Below, piece after piece: positions 10,395 through 19,212 of a DNA stretch of 64,000 nt (positions within the stretch are counted from its first letter, which is position 1; each line of letters begins with the position of its first letter). The notes below the pieces were generated by a model. That model was not told the DNA's origin and made no database searches. It saw nothing but the letters and a program-made list of their open reading frames with translations. The DNA is from CAZNHL01 sp964572965 (GTDB lineage: Bacteria > Bacteroidota > Bacteroidia > Cytophagales > UBA9547). A program made the position numbers and the translations under genes. The stretch lies in contig CAZNHL010000002.1 of NCBI GenBank assembly GCA_964572965.1, positions 1-64,000 of the forward strand, in the 5' to 3' direction.

Positions 10395-11057
10395 ATGCTC
10401 GAACTAAAGAATATTCATAAATACTATGAAATGGCAGAAAGCCGGCTTCATGTACTCAAAGGAATTAACCTTAAAATTGAGCAGGGTGAACTCGTATCTA
10501 TTATGGGTGCTTCAGGATCCGGTAAGTCTACCCTACTGAACATCATTGGTATATTAGATGACTATGACGAAGGTGAATACTGGCTCAATGGTCACCTCAT
10601 GAAAAACCTGAACCAGACCCAGGCCGCTGAATACCGAAATAAATTTCTTGGCTTTGTATTCCAGTCATTCAATTTGCTTTCCTTTAAAAATGCAGCAGAA
10701 AATGTAGCCCTGCCATTGTATTACCAAGGTGTAGGCAGAAAAGAACGACTCAAAATTGCCATGAGTTACCTTGAGATGGTTGGCCTGAGTGACCGTTCTC
10801 AACACTATCCGGGCGAGCTTTCCGGAGGGCAAAAACAACGAGTGGCAATAGCCAGAGCTTTAGCTGCCCAACCGAAACTGATACTGGCAGATGAACCTAC
10901 CGGTGCGCTGGATTCGGGAACAACACAAGAAATTATGAATCTTTTTAAAGAAGTTAATAAACAGGGTATTTCTATTGTGATCGTTACTCACGAAAAAGAC
11001 ATAGCAGATCAAACAAACAGGTGTATTATTATCAAAGATGGCCTAATCGAAAAATAA
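10395..11057 (+). CDS. ABC transporter ATP-binding protein (MacB/LolD type)
   Basis: 220 residues, the full length of a LolD/MacB-type nucleotide-binding subunit. Walker A GASGSGKST (38-46), the signature LSGGQKQR (142-149), Walker B LILADEP (162-168) and the switch histidine in IVTHEKD are all intact. It powers the permease encoded one base downstream (11059) in the inner membrane. In Gram-negative bacteria such stand-alone ATPases work with FtsX-like permeases that act as mechanotransmitters rather than as channels. Confidence 0.95.
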   Translation: MLELKNIHKYYEMAESRLHVLKGINLKIEQGELVSIMGASGSGKSTLLNIIGILDDYDEGEYWLNGHLMKNLNQTQAAEYRNKFLGFVFQSFNLLSFKNAAENVALPLYYQGVGRKERLKIAMSYLEMVGLSDRSQHYPGELSGGQKQRVAIARALAAQPKLILADEPTGALDSGTTQEIMNLFKEVNKQGISIVIVTHEKDIADQTNRCIIIKDGLIEK

Positions 11058-11058
11058 G

Positions 11059-12303
11059 ATGTTCGACTTAGATAAATGGCAGGAGATTTATTACAGCATC
11101 AGTAAGCATAAACTGCGTACTGCTCTCACAGCATTTGGAGTATTCTGGGGGATCTTTATGCTGGTATTACTACTTGGAGCCGGCAATGGCCTTGAAAACG
11201 GTGTTAAAGGTATTTTCAGTAATATGGCTCAAAATGCGATCTATGTATGGACTGGACGTACAGCTATGCCTTACGAAGGAATGAAACCCGGCAGGTATGT
11301 ACAATTTGACAATGACGACTACCATGCACTTAAAAGAGAAATACCGGAATTAAGATATATTGATGCAGGGAACAGCCTCAGGGGCACATACACCATCAAT
11401 TACAAAGACAAAAACAGCAGCTTTCCCGTTGGAGGTAATTACCCTGACATGCTAAAAATAAGGTCTCTGACTTTTAAAAGAGGTCGTTTTATCAATAATA
11501 ATGACATTGATCAAAAACGGAAAGTAGTAGTGCTGGGTGAACGAGCCGCCGAAGTATTATTTGATACCGAAAATCCGATAGGCAAATACATTCAGATCAA
11601 AGGAGTACACTTTTTGGTTATTGGTGTATTTTCAATAGAAAGTAATGACGGCAGGAATGAGAATGAAAAACTCTACATCCCTCTGCCAACCATGCAGCAA
11701 ACATATAACATGCAGGACAAAATCAGCTCTTTTTCTCTTTGTCCTAAAGAAGACGCAGATCCGCTCATTATTGAACAAAAAGTAAAACAACTACTTTGTC
11801 GCAGGCACAAAGTAAACCCGGAAGATAAAAGTGCCATAGGCTCATTCAACACTGGTAAAGAAGTTGCCAAATTTCAGGCGCTCTTCAATGGTATCAGCTT
11901 TTTTATCTGGGTAGTTGGCCTGGGTACCATCATTGCTGGAATTGTAGGAGTAAGTAATATCATGCTTATTATAGTAAAAGAAAGGACCAAAGAAATAGGT
12001 GTAAGAAAAGCCTTAGGCGCCAAACCGTCCTCGATCGTATCTATGATCATACAGGAGTCGGTAGTAATTACCGGAGTGGCAGGTTACCTCGGCCTCGTAG
12101 CAGGGATATTCCTTCTTGAAGGGGTAAGAAGTATTATGTCAAAATCCGACAAACCCAACCCTTTCTTTTCTAACCCTGAAATTGATGTCAATACTGCTGT
12201 TGTTGCCACTATAGTACTTGTACTCGCAGGTGCTTTGGCCGGTTTGATTCCTGCACAGAAAGCAGCAAGAATAAAACCGATTGAAGCATTGAGAGACGAA
12301 TAA
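11059..12303 (+). CDS. MacB/FtsX-like ABC transporter permease
   Basis: 414 residues with the MacB topology: one membrane helix at about 20-42, a large periplasmic domain (about 45-270, MacB-PCD), then three helices near 283-305, 333-355 and 378-400. The motif KERTKEIGVRKALGAKP and the C-terminal GLIPAQKAARIKPIEALRDE are standard for the FtsX-like family. Unlike E. coli MacB the ATPase is not fused to it but is encoded directly upstream. Together with the TolC and adaptor genes it forms a complete tripartite pump. Confidence 0.95.
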   Translation: MFDLDKWQEIYYSISKHKLRTALTAFGVFWGIFMLVLLLGAGNGLENGVKGIFSNMAQNAIYVWTGRTAMPYEGMKPGRYVQFDNDDYHALKREIPELRYIDAGNSLRGTYTINYKDKNSSFPVGGNYPDMLKIRSLTFKRGRFINNNDIDQKRKVVVLGERAAEVLFDTENPIGKYIQIKGVHFLVIGVFSIESNDGRNENEKLYIPLPTMQQTYNMQDKISSFSLCPKEDADPLIIEQKVKQLLCRRHKVNPEDKSAIGSFNTGKEVAKFQALFNGISFFIWVVGLGTIIAGIVGVSNIMLIIVKERTKEIGVRKALGAKPSSIVSMIIQESVVITGVAGYLGLVAGIFLLEGVRSIMSKSDKPNPFFSNPEIDVNTAVVATIVLVLAGALAGLIPAQKAARIKPIEALRDE

Positions 12304-12334
12304 ATTTCAAATTACAGATATTAGAAATATAACG

Positions 12335-13480
12335 ATGATTAAAACTACGATAAAAGTAATTTTCGGACTAGCCTTTGTAGCTTTGTTTATTTATACAGGT
12401 TTTTTCCTTTACCAAAAGTCAAAACCTAAACCTGTTATATTTCAACTTGAAAGCCCGAAGCTCAGAGACATACTCACAAAAACTGTAGCCAATGGTTCTA
12501 TTGTACCTCTGCAGGAGGTTAACATTAAACCACAGGTATCGGGCATTATTGATGAACTGTATGTAGAAGCCGGTCAATATGTACAAAAAGGTCAACTACT
12601 TGCTAAAATTAAGATTGTTCCTAATATGGTTAATGTGAACTCTGCAGAAACCAATCTTGAATCGGCAAGACTTAACCTTGAATTATCTAAAAAAGAATTT
12701 GACAGACAATCACCATTGTATCAGGACAAAGTAATTTCGGATCAGGAATATCAAAGATTGTTATCTGATTATAATTTAAAAAAAGAGGCATTTCAGGCAG
12801 CAGAAAACAACCTTGAGTTAGTACGCGAAGGAGCATCACGTAAAAAAGGTCAGGTAGCCAATCTCATCTACTCCACCATCTCTGGAATGATATTGGACGT
12901 TCCGGTTAAAATAGGTAGTTCTGTAATTGAGCGAAATAATTTCAACGAAGGAACCACTATTGCATCTATTGCTGATATGAACAAATTAATTTTTGAAGGA
13001 AAGGTAGATGAAGCCGAAGTTGGTAAAATTAAAGAAGGCTTACCAATCAAATTGACTATAGGAGCTATCAATGATAAAATTTTTGACGGAACCTTGGTCT
13101 ATATAGCCCCCAAAGGTACAGTAGAAGACGGGACTGTACGTTTTTTAATTAAGGCTAAAATCAACCTGAAAAATAATGACTTCATTAGGGCTGGCCTTAG
13201 TGCCAATGCAGACATTGTACTGGCAGAAAAAAACGATGTACTGGCAATTAAAGAAAGTACATTACAATTCAGCGAAGACTCTGTTTTTGTTGAGATTGAG
13301 ACCAAACAGTCGCAGGTATTTCGCAAACAATTAGTTAAAACAGGTATTTCAGACGGCATTTATGCCGAAGTTATTTCGGGACTTAATGGAAAAGAAAAAA
13401 TTAAAATACCAATCGAAAAACTGGAAGAAATAAAAGACGAACCCAACCAACGGAAAGGATCAGGAAAAAAGAGGTTTTAA
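12335..13480 (+). CDS. Periplasmic adaptor subunit (MacA/HlyD family)
   Basis: 381 residues anchored by one N-terminal helix (about 7-26). The biotinyl-lipoyl-like half motifs (VNIKPQVSGIIDELYV and LIYSTISGMILDVPV) flank a coiled-coil hairpin (about 100-175); beta-barrel and membrane-proximal domains follow. It links the inner-membrane permease to the TolC channel. The gene begins 31 bases after the permease and closes the operon; a terminator lies 90 bases downstream. The tail is very basic (KRKGSGKK-like), which is unusual but not diagnostic. Confidence 0.93.
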   Translation: MIKTTIKVIFGLAFVALFIYTGFFLYQKSKPKPVIFQLESPKLRDILTKTVANGSIVPLQEVNIKPQVSGIIDELYVEAGQYVQKGQLLAKIKIVPNMVNVNSAETNLESARLNLELSKKEFDRQSPLYQDKVISDQEYQRLLSDYNLKKEAFQAAENNLELVREGASRKKGQVANLIYSTISGMILDVPVKIGSSVIERNNFNEGTTIASIADMNKLIFEGKVDEAEVGKIKEGLPIKLTIGAINDKIFDGTLVYIAPKGTVEDGTVRFLIKAKINLKNNDFIRAGLSANADIVLAEKNDVLAIKESTLQFSEDSVFVEIETKQSQVFRKQLVKTGISDGIYAEVISGLNGKEKIKIPIEKLEEIKDEPNQRKGSGKKRF

Positions 13481-13568
13481 TCTAATAGCTTTTGACTATA
13501 CAAAACTGACTGTAATCCCTCAATACAATAATTGCAGTCAAGTTGTATAAGAAGCATACTTGTTAAAA

Positions 13569-13603
13569 GCAAAAAAGGCTCTGATATTTCAGAGCCTTTT
13601 TGC
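13569..13603. terminator. Bidirectional terminator between efflux operon and NHL protein gene
   Basis: A 13-bp perfect stem (13572-13584 with 13589-13601) with a TATT loop, A-rich on the left and T-rich on the right. It can end both the plus-strand efflux operon and the convergent minus-strand gene. Confidence 0.9.
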
Positions 13604-13619
13604 TTTACTTTCTTATTAA

Positions 13620-16600
13620 TTACTTTTCTGCCACAAGTTCAAGGAAGCCGTTGATTTTACGATCTCCATTGCTAAACTCATAGAAATAAGTACCATTAGG
13701 CAACATTTCACCGGAATTTCCTATACCTCCCCATCTGTTATCATAATCCTCCTGAGCATATACTTCACGACCAAACTGATCGAATATCTTCAGGCTTTTC
13801 TGGCTACGTGCCGGGTCAATACCTCTGATAATAAACACATCATTGTAACCGTCTGTACCCGGAGTGAATGCTTCAGGAGCTTTCAATTCAGGATAAGGCT
13901 CAAGGTTAATAAGGTAATCTTCGGTCTCCCCATTACGTGCTTTATCAACTATACAATAACTACCGGCTTCTAACGGAGCATTGCTGGATTTTACTCTCAA
14001 TCTCCTTGTACCTGAAGCTCCTTCATTATTAGGGATTGCAAGTTTTCCGGAGTAAGTAATCTGTGGCGTTTTAGAACCTCCTAAAAACTCTCCCGGGTCA
14101 CCAAAAGAACCGTTAGCATCAGAATCTAACCAGAAACCATAATACTGAGCAGTGTCACCGGAAACAGCAACATACATTTCTGCGCTTGTAAATAGTTTGG
14201 GAACTTTCATGCTCAATGAGGTTGTCTTTCCGAGAGAATCATACAGGTATTGTGCTGTAGCAAAATCAGAATAACCATATGACTCTGCAGGACACTGGAT
14301 TCCTAAAGCTTTTTGATCTAAAGCAACGCCCGCATATTCAAAAGAAGTGATCTTATAAGCAGAACAACCAAGAGTATCTGAACAACTGACAGCCGGTACA
14401 GCTACCTTATTGATAACGACATTATAATAAACGGTATCGAAAGGGGTACCTTCTCCTGTTGCTCCTGCTAATTTAGAAGAAACAATGGCAGCAAGTCTGC
14501 TGTCGCTGAAATCAGCAGGGAAAGAAACTTTTACTTTCGATCCATCAGAAGTAACGAACCTGTTTTGATCTGTCATAGCAGGTGTAAACACCGGAGGAGT
14601 ACTATTTTTCACATAAAACCAATCATAATGATAAGTAATATTTGAAGTTCCGGACGAATCTTTTTTGAGTATAATTCTATACTCCTTAATCTCTCCGATA
14701 TTGATTACAGTAGCACCTGCAATTCCAATACTAAGTGATTTGTTTTTTACAAAGAATGACCTTTCAACCTTAGCAGCAGGTCCATAAATATCTCCGTCCC
14801 CTGGCTGAGTTGCAGTAATTATCACATTACCAACCCCTACAATAGTGACAACATTACCCGATACCGTTGCCACTGCATTATCAGAACTTTCGTAGATGAT
14901 TGTTAAGCCTGCACTTGAAAATTGTGGTAAAGTAAACGTCGGATCGCCATAAGTCTTAGTTGCTATTGCCGGAAAGTTAATTGTCTGAGACGACCTTACC
15001 TTCAACACTAACACAGAATCTTTAGCAGCATTATAATTTTTATCACCGGCCTGGCTGGCTGTTATTTTAGTAATACCGGCTCCGACAATTCTGATAGAAT
15101 CGCCGGAAACTATAGCTACCGCCTGATTCTCACTTGTATATGACACACGCAAACCGGAACTCGCCGTAGCCATTGGAACAAACGGGGCATCTCCTATATT
15201 TTTCACAGCCATCTCCGGGAAACTGATTGTTTGATCTGCTTTTAAAACAGTAATAACACCCCGTGACGACGTATCGGCCTTATAATACTCGTTTCCTTCC
15301 TGATACGCCCAGATTGAAGCTTGTCCTGCCCCTTTAACAATCGCCCGGTCATCTGAAATTTCGATTACACTAGTATCAGAACTAAAATATCTGATATCGT
15401 CCAAATCAGAACTTGCCGACCCGGATAGTTGAATAGGGCCAGCTCCAAAAGTGACCATGTCTGTAAATTCGTCCAAATAAACCGTTTGATTTGCCTTCTC
15501 AATAACCAATTTTCTGGTAACAGGGGCTGCTGCCGAAGTAGTATCATCTCCAACCTGACTTGCAATAATTGTAGCAATCCCCGGTTTTATAATTTCAACT
15601 TCTCCGTCTTTAAGAATCTTGATGATAGTATCCTGGGTTGAATATGTTATATTCTTATTCAGCCCAACCTGGCTTGATGAAGCTGCTAAAAAGAAACTTT
15701 CATCTCCGTAAGCTTTCCATGCCAGACTATCAAAGGTTATTGTCTGAGGTTTTTTTATAATAATCAAATGTCTCTGTACAGAAACTTCATTATAATATTC
15801 ATCTCCAGGCATGATTGCCGTAACCTTAACAGTATCAGTACCCGGTTTATTGATCCTGCCATATCCAACCCCTGCCTCGCTGGTTACTGAAACTATAGGC
15901 GACTCTCCACTCGTAAATATAAGATACTGATCTTCACTAGGTTTAGGTGTAACTGTAGCCGTTATTGTAAATATTTTATCTTTTTCATAAATAATCGGGT
16001 CTAACGGTTGGAAGTCAATTGTACGAACTCCCCTCTCAACCTCTCCCATGACAAACAGATAATCAATATTTTCAACTTCACTTGACCTTAAGCGAAGCTC
16101 TGTTGAAATTCCACCCTCCCAGCTTACAGGTGCAAAAGCTGACAACCGCACATATAATACCTGATCAGCAACAACACCATTTTTCGGAGAAAAACTTACC
16201 TTTTCAGAATAAGGTCCTTTAGGATCATCAGCTATTTCAAAACCATAATCGGAAGTTACTACCAAGTCATCTAAAAGATTTTCACCACTTACATATACCA
16301 TTTGAGATTCAGAAGGGGTTCCATAGGTGGTTTTCATTACTTTGAGAGAAGGTCTTCCAATTTGCCTGATTCTCATATTGCCATTATCAGCAACAAACAA
16401 TTCCGGAGAGTTGTAATTTTCAGAATAAAGCGCCAGCCCCATTGGTGCCTTAAATTTTGCATGCATAACAGTACCATCAAGAAAATCAGGTTCACCGGTA
16501 CCTGCATATTTAGTAACAATAATTTCTCCTTCTTCTGAAGAAGTTATTAACCTTATATATTGTCCATTTTGATCACTTACATATACATCCTCAGTATAAG

Positions 16601-17432
16601 CATTAATAGCTATACCACAAGGACCATTAAAAGTAGCTTTTTCCGTACCACCATCCACTGCACCAGCCAGCCCTGTACCAGCCAAAGTGTAAACAGATTT
16701 ATACCCTTCTTCATTCTTTATTACACGAATCTTATTATTTTTAGCATCAGCGACATAAATTTTTGTTAGTCCTGTCTCCAGATCAGACCTACATGCAATA
16801 CCCAATGGCATATTGAAGCTTGCCTTAGAGAACTCACCATCATCAGACCCCTCGTTCCCGCTACCGGCATATGTTTCAACAATAAAACTCAAGCCTTTTT
16901 TATTACCGGGTCCCTCCTGACGAATCTGCCCTGTTCCATATAAACGACGAATCCTGTTCCCAATAACTTCTGACACATAAAAACTATAATCATCCGAAGC
17001 TATTCCATAAGGCCCCTGTAAAGAACCTTCTAAAAGTAATGTGCTTACATTCCCCTTAGAGTCAACTTTTCTGATCGCATTATTGTCGTAATCAGCAACA
17101 TATAGATATGGCCCGTCTCCGTCTTCATAAGAAATACATATACCTTTAGGGCTGGAAAACAGTGCTTGATCCCCATCAACAAAACCAGACTTACCAACAG
17201 TACCTGCCAATACACTGAGGTTTCCATTTACATCCCTTCGATAGATCACATGGGATTCATCTGAAAAGTAAATAGTTCCACCATAGTCAACAGCTATTGC
17301 AACAGGGCTTATTTTGTCCTCCGATATAGTAGTTACCGTTTTGTTAAATCTCAGACTCTGAGCCCATACCTGGTTTGTGAACAATAGCAGGAAAAAGGTA
17401 ATTTTAAAAAACTTCATGGGATTCGAATTCAT
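13620..17432 (-). CDS. Secreted NHL-repeat/Ig-like protein with T9SS type B sorting domain
   Basis: 1270 residues. Order of parts: signal peptide (1-24, ending QVWAQ); NHL beta-propeller repeats (about 30-370, each with a phrase like GIAINAYTEDVYVSDQN); an IPT/TIG-like stretch (about 375-480); five tandem Ig-like repeats of about 83 residues, each opening with a QTI-F phrase and containing a TYGDPTF-like turn (about 480-900); a GEVED-like domain (FWLDSDANGSFGDPGEF; ends GETEDYLINL); and a C-terminal gliding-motility-associated domain (about 1180-1270: AFTPGTDGYNDVF, IFDQFGREVY, NGTYFYEF). The last marks T9SS type B cargo, expected on the cell surface or outside. A second ATG five codons in (17417) gives an equally good signal peptide. 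The function is probably adhesion or binding; no catalytic domain is seen. Confidence 0.9.
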   Translation of the reverse strand: MNSNPMKFFKITFFLLLFTNQVWAQSLRFNKTVTTISEDKISPVAIAVDYGGTIYFSDESHVIYRRDVNGNLSVLAGTVGKSGFVDGDQALFSSPKGICISYEDGDGPYLYVADYDNNAIRKVDSKGNVSTLLLEGSLQGPYGIASDDYSFYVSEVIGNRIRRLYGTGQIRQEGPGNKKGLSFIVETYAGSGNEGSDDGEFSKASFNMPLGIACRSDLETGLTKIYVADAKNNKIRVIKNEEGYKSVYTLAGTGLAGAVDGGTEKATFNGPCGIAINAYTEDVYVSDQNGQYIRLITSSEEGEIIVTKYAGTGEPDFLDGTVMHAKFKAPMGLALYSENYNSPELFVADNGNMRIRQIGRPSLKVMKTTYGTPSESQMVYVSGENLLDDLVVTSDYGFEIADDPKGPYSEKVSFSPKNGVVADQVLYVRLSAFAPVSWEGGISTELRLRSSEVENIDYLFVMGEVERGVRTIDFQPLDPIIYEKDKIFTITATVTPKPSEDQYLIFTSGESPIVSVTSEAGVGYGRINKPGTDTVKVTAIMPGDEYYNEVSVQRHLIIIKKPQTITFDSLAWKAYGDESFFLAASSSQVGLNKNITYSTQDTIIKILKDGEVEIIKPGIATIIASQVGDDTTSAAAPVTRKLVIEKANQTVYLDEFTDMVTFGAGPIQLSGSASSDLDDIRYFSSDTSVIEISDDRAIVKGAGQASIWAYQEGNEYYKADTSSRGVITVLKADQTISFPEMAVKNIGDAPFVPMATASSGLRVSYTSENQAVAIVSGDSIRIVGAGITKITASQAGDKNYNAAKDSVLVLKVRSSQTINFPAIATKTYGDPTFTLPQFSSAGLTIIYESSDNAVATVSGNVVTIVGVGNVIITATQPGDGDIYGPAAKVERSFFVKNKSLSIGIAGATVINIGEIKEYRIILKKDSSGTSNITYHYDWFYVKNSTPPVFTPAMTDQNRFVTSDGSKVKVSFPADFSDSRLAAIVSSKLAGATGEGTPFDTVYYNVVINKVAVPAVSCSDTLGCSAYKITSFEYAGVALDQKALGIQCPAESYGYSDFATAQYLYDSLGKTTSLSMKVPKLFTSAEMYVAVSGDTAQYYGFWLDSDANGSFGDPGEFLGGSKTPQITYSGKLAIPNNEGASGTRRLRVKSSNAPLEAGSYCIVDKARNGETEDYLINLEPYPELKAPEAFTPGTDGYNDVFIIRGIDPARSQKSLKIFDQFGREVYAQEDYDNRWGGIGNSGEMLPNGTYFYEFSNGDRKINGFLELVAEK

Positions 17433-17766
17433 ATGTGAAGAATATATGGAGCAAAGCAGATGCCCCCTTTAGGGTTTAGTCAGTTTACTTGTGCTAATCA
17501 TCCATCTGAAGCAATAATATATCACCTCAGAACTGGTTGTAAGTTAGTCAATGGTCAAATACAGCGCAAGTTATGAATTTTTTAACAGATTGTAAGACCT
17601 AAAATATTAGAAATTTATTCATCCTAAAAAGCGTACGAAAATTCAATCATTAATTAACTGGCTGCATATTAAAATAATAAGGGCTTTGCTTAAGAATAAA
17701 GCAAAGCCCTTATTATGACCACATATGACTACCTCCTATTTGAAGGATGTTTCTTTAAGAAAAGAT
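17433..17766. other. Intergenic stretch upstream of NHL protein gene
   Basis: No open frame of note. It holds the promoter of the minus-strand NHL gene and the hairpin at 17674-17716. Confidence 0.5.
17674..17716 (-). terminator. Strong hairpin, likely terminator for the small minus-strand ORF
   Basis: A perfect 16-bp stem (17674-17689 with 17701-17716), extended by one T-A pair at the loop. On the minus strand the stem is followed by TTTTAA. No annotated large gene ends here; the only candidate client is the 57-codon ORF at 17767-17940, whose stop codon is about 50 bases upstream on the same strand. Confidence 0.7.
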
Positions 17767-17940
17767 TAGTAATTCATAATGAGCTCAATGTCATTATTGT
17801 ATATTTTATGTAGCGCTACGCTGGCGGCCAGTCCCCCATCATCACCTCCGGAAAAGCTATAACACTGCCGGGGGCTGGTTCTGTCGTTAATGGGCGTACT
17901 GATTATCCGATTTAAAAGACCATAATAGCCTTTTCTCATT
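17767..17940 (-). CDS. Candidate 57-residue small protein (unknown)
   Basis: An ATG-to-TAA frame of 57 codons on the minus strand, starting MRKGYYGLLNRIIS and ending ELIMNY, with a glycine/aspartate-rich middle (FSGGDDGGLAA). The centre is clearly more GC-rich than neighbouring spacer DNA, and a strong hairpin lies just downstream in the right orientation. These two facts argue for a real gene or the conserved part of a repeated element. There is no family I recognise, no signal peptide and no Shine-Dalgarno site (normal for this phylum). Its start codon abuts short direct repeats. It could also be a remnant of a longer gene. Confidence 0.4.
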
Positions 17941-17977
17941 ACTCAATACCCACTACTCAATACTAAGTAATACTCAG
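17941..17977. repeat. Short direct repeats TACTCAATAC
   Basis: Two perfect copies of the 10-mer TACTCAATAC (17941-17950 and 17955-17964) and a partial third (TACTCA, 17972-17977) lie between the small minus-strand ORF and the RadC-like gene. Confidence 0.7.
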
Positions 17978-18022
17978 AAATTCTTCTTATTTTTAGCCCT
18001 GAATCAATCACTTTTTTTAGCG

Positions 18023-18694
18023 ATGAATGTCAAACTCACCCAGGAGCAAAAAATAAAAGTTATCAACGGAGCTGATCTTGCCGAAATTATGCAAAAAGTG
18101 CTTAAACGCGAGAATAAAATTGACCGCAACAAAGAGCATCTTTGGGTAGTATGCATGAACACCCATAACCGCATTCTGCTGATCGAACTTGTAAGCCTTG
18201 GAACTGTCAACGCCGTACCTGTAGAAGCTATGGAGATTTTCAGCTTTGCACTACAGAAACAAGCCGTAAAGATTATACTGGTACACAACCACCCGAGCGG
18301 CGACATTGAACCTTCTTCGGCCGACAAAATAATTACAGATAAAATGGTGGCAATAGGCGACTTTCTCAAATGCCCTGTAATTGATCACCTTATAGTTACC
18401 GAAACCGACTTCTATAGTTTTGTAGAAAGCGGCCTTATGGAACAGATAAAACAACAAAGCAGCTTTGACCTCACTTTTGCCAAACAAGCTAAACTCAAAG
18501 AACAACTCTACTACTTACAACTACAGGCCGAAGAAGCTGTTAAAAAAGCCGAAGAAAAAGCGAAGAAAGATATTCTGAAAACTAAACAGGAAATGGCTTT
18601 GAAACAGTTGAATGACGGGTTATTAGTTGAAGCTATTGTCAAATACACTGGCTTGACGCTGAAGCAGGTTGAAGCGTTAAAAAAGAAAAATTAG
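18023..18694 (+). CDS. RadC-like JAB domain protein with coiled-coil tail
   Basis: 223 residues. The JAB/MPN metallopeptidase-like core (about 15-145) carries the RadC JAMM signature HNHPSG (His88, His90) with the following S-x-x-D (SSADK). The usual N-terminal helix-hairpin-helix of RadC is absent. After the core comes a charged coiled coil (about 155-195, rich in AEEAVKKAEEK) and a final segment (LVEAIVKYTGLTLKQVEALKKK) that resembles the short helical tail found at the end of Rpn-type PD-(D/E)XK transposase/nuclease proteins. Stand-alone RadC-like proteins are frequent on mobile elements of Bacteroidota; the biochemical role of the family is still unsettled. Only 6 bases separate it from the next gene. 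Confidence 0.85.
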   Translation: MNVKLTQEQKIKVINGADLAEIMQKVLKRENKIDRNKEHLWVVCMNTHNRILLIELVSLGTVNAVPVEAMEIFSFALQKQAVKIILVHNHPSGDIEPSSADKIITDKMVAIGDFLKCPVIDHLIVTETDFYSFVESGLMEQIKQQSSFDLTFAKQAKLKEQLYYLQLQAEEAVKKAEEKAKKDILKTKQEMALKQLNDGLLVEAIVKYTGLTLKQVEALKKKN

Positions 18695-18700
18695 GTATTT

Positions 18701-19153
18701 ATGTCATATTTATTCTCAACTGAATATTTCGGATTTACCGAAAAGCATTTTCATTTTTTAAGAAACAGATTTAGCTATAAAAACATTACGTTTAGTGAAA
18801 TAGATGAAATCACTATTACAAAAGGTAAAATATTAAAACGCTGGCCTTTTGTTCTTACCTTCGGAGTTGCCTGCATTTCTTTTGGCTTGTATTACGGTTA
18901 TTTGCTTCTGAACTTTCTCACCTCAAATCAGGGCGGTAGATATTACGTGGAAGAACTGGCTGTACCTGTTATTCCAATACTGTTAGGTTCGTTTACTTTA
19001 TATCAAGCATTAAAAACAGGAGAGATTATGATCCTGAAATATAATGGTAAAAAAGATGTATTTACTCTAAAAGAACTGGGAGATCAACAAGATGACTTCA
19101 TCCGGTTTTTAAAAACCAGACTACCTTCTGTTCTTAGAAATAATGAGCGATAA
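18701..19153 (+). CDS. Hypothetical two-helix membrane protein
   Basis: 150 residues, not recognised. The N-terminal 50 residues are soluble and resemble a PH-like surface (ISFxEIDEITITKGK pattern). Two hydrophobic helices follow at about 50-74 and 87-108, then a soluble tail. This layout (PH-like strand, helical hairpin, soluble tail) is common among small bacterial membrane proteins of unknown role. It starts 6 bases after the RadC-like gene and is probably co-transcribed. Confidence 0.7.
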   Translation: MSYLFSTEYFGFTEKHFHFLRNRFSYKNITFSEIDEITITKGKILKRWPFVLTFGVACISFGLYYGYLLLNFLTSNQGGRYYVEELAVPVIPILLGSFTLYQALKTGEIMILKYNGKKDVFTLKELGDQQDDFIRFLKTRLPSVLRNNER

Positions 19154-19212
19154 AATACGACTTAGGTTCCTCTTACATAATTTTGACAGGCTTAATTACT
19201 GAGGACATTATA

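Noticed and set aside
14740..16020. Tandem units as a CRISPR or DNA repeat array
   Set aside because: Similarity is at protein level (five Ig-like repeats of about 83 residues); DNA units are too diverged and too long for CRISPR.
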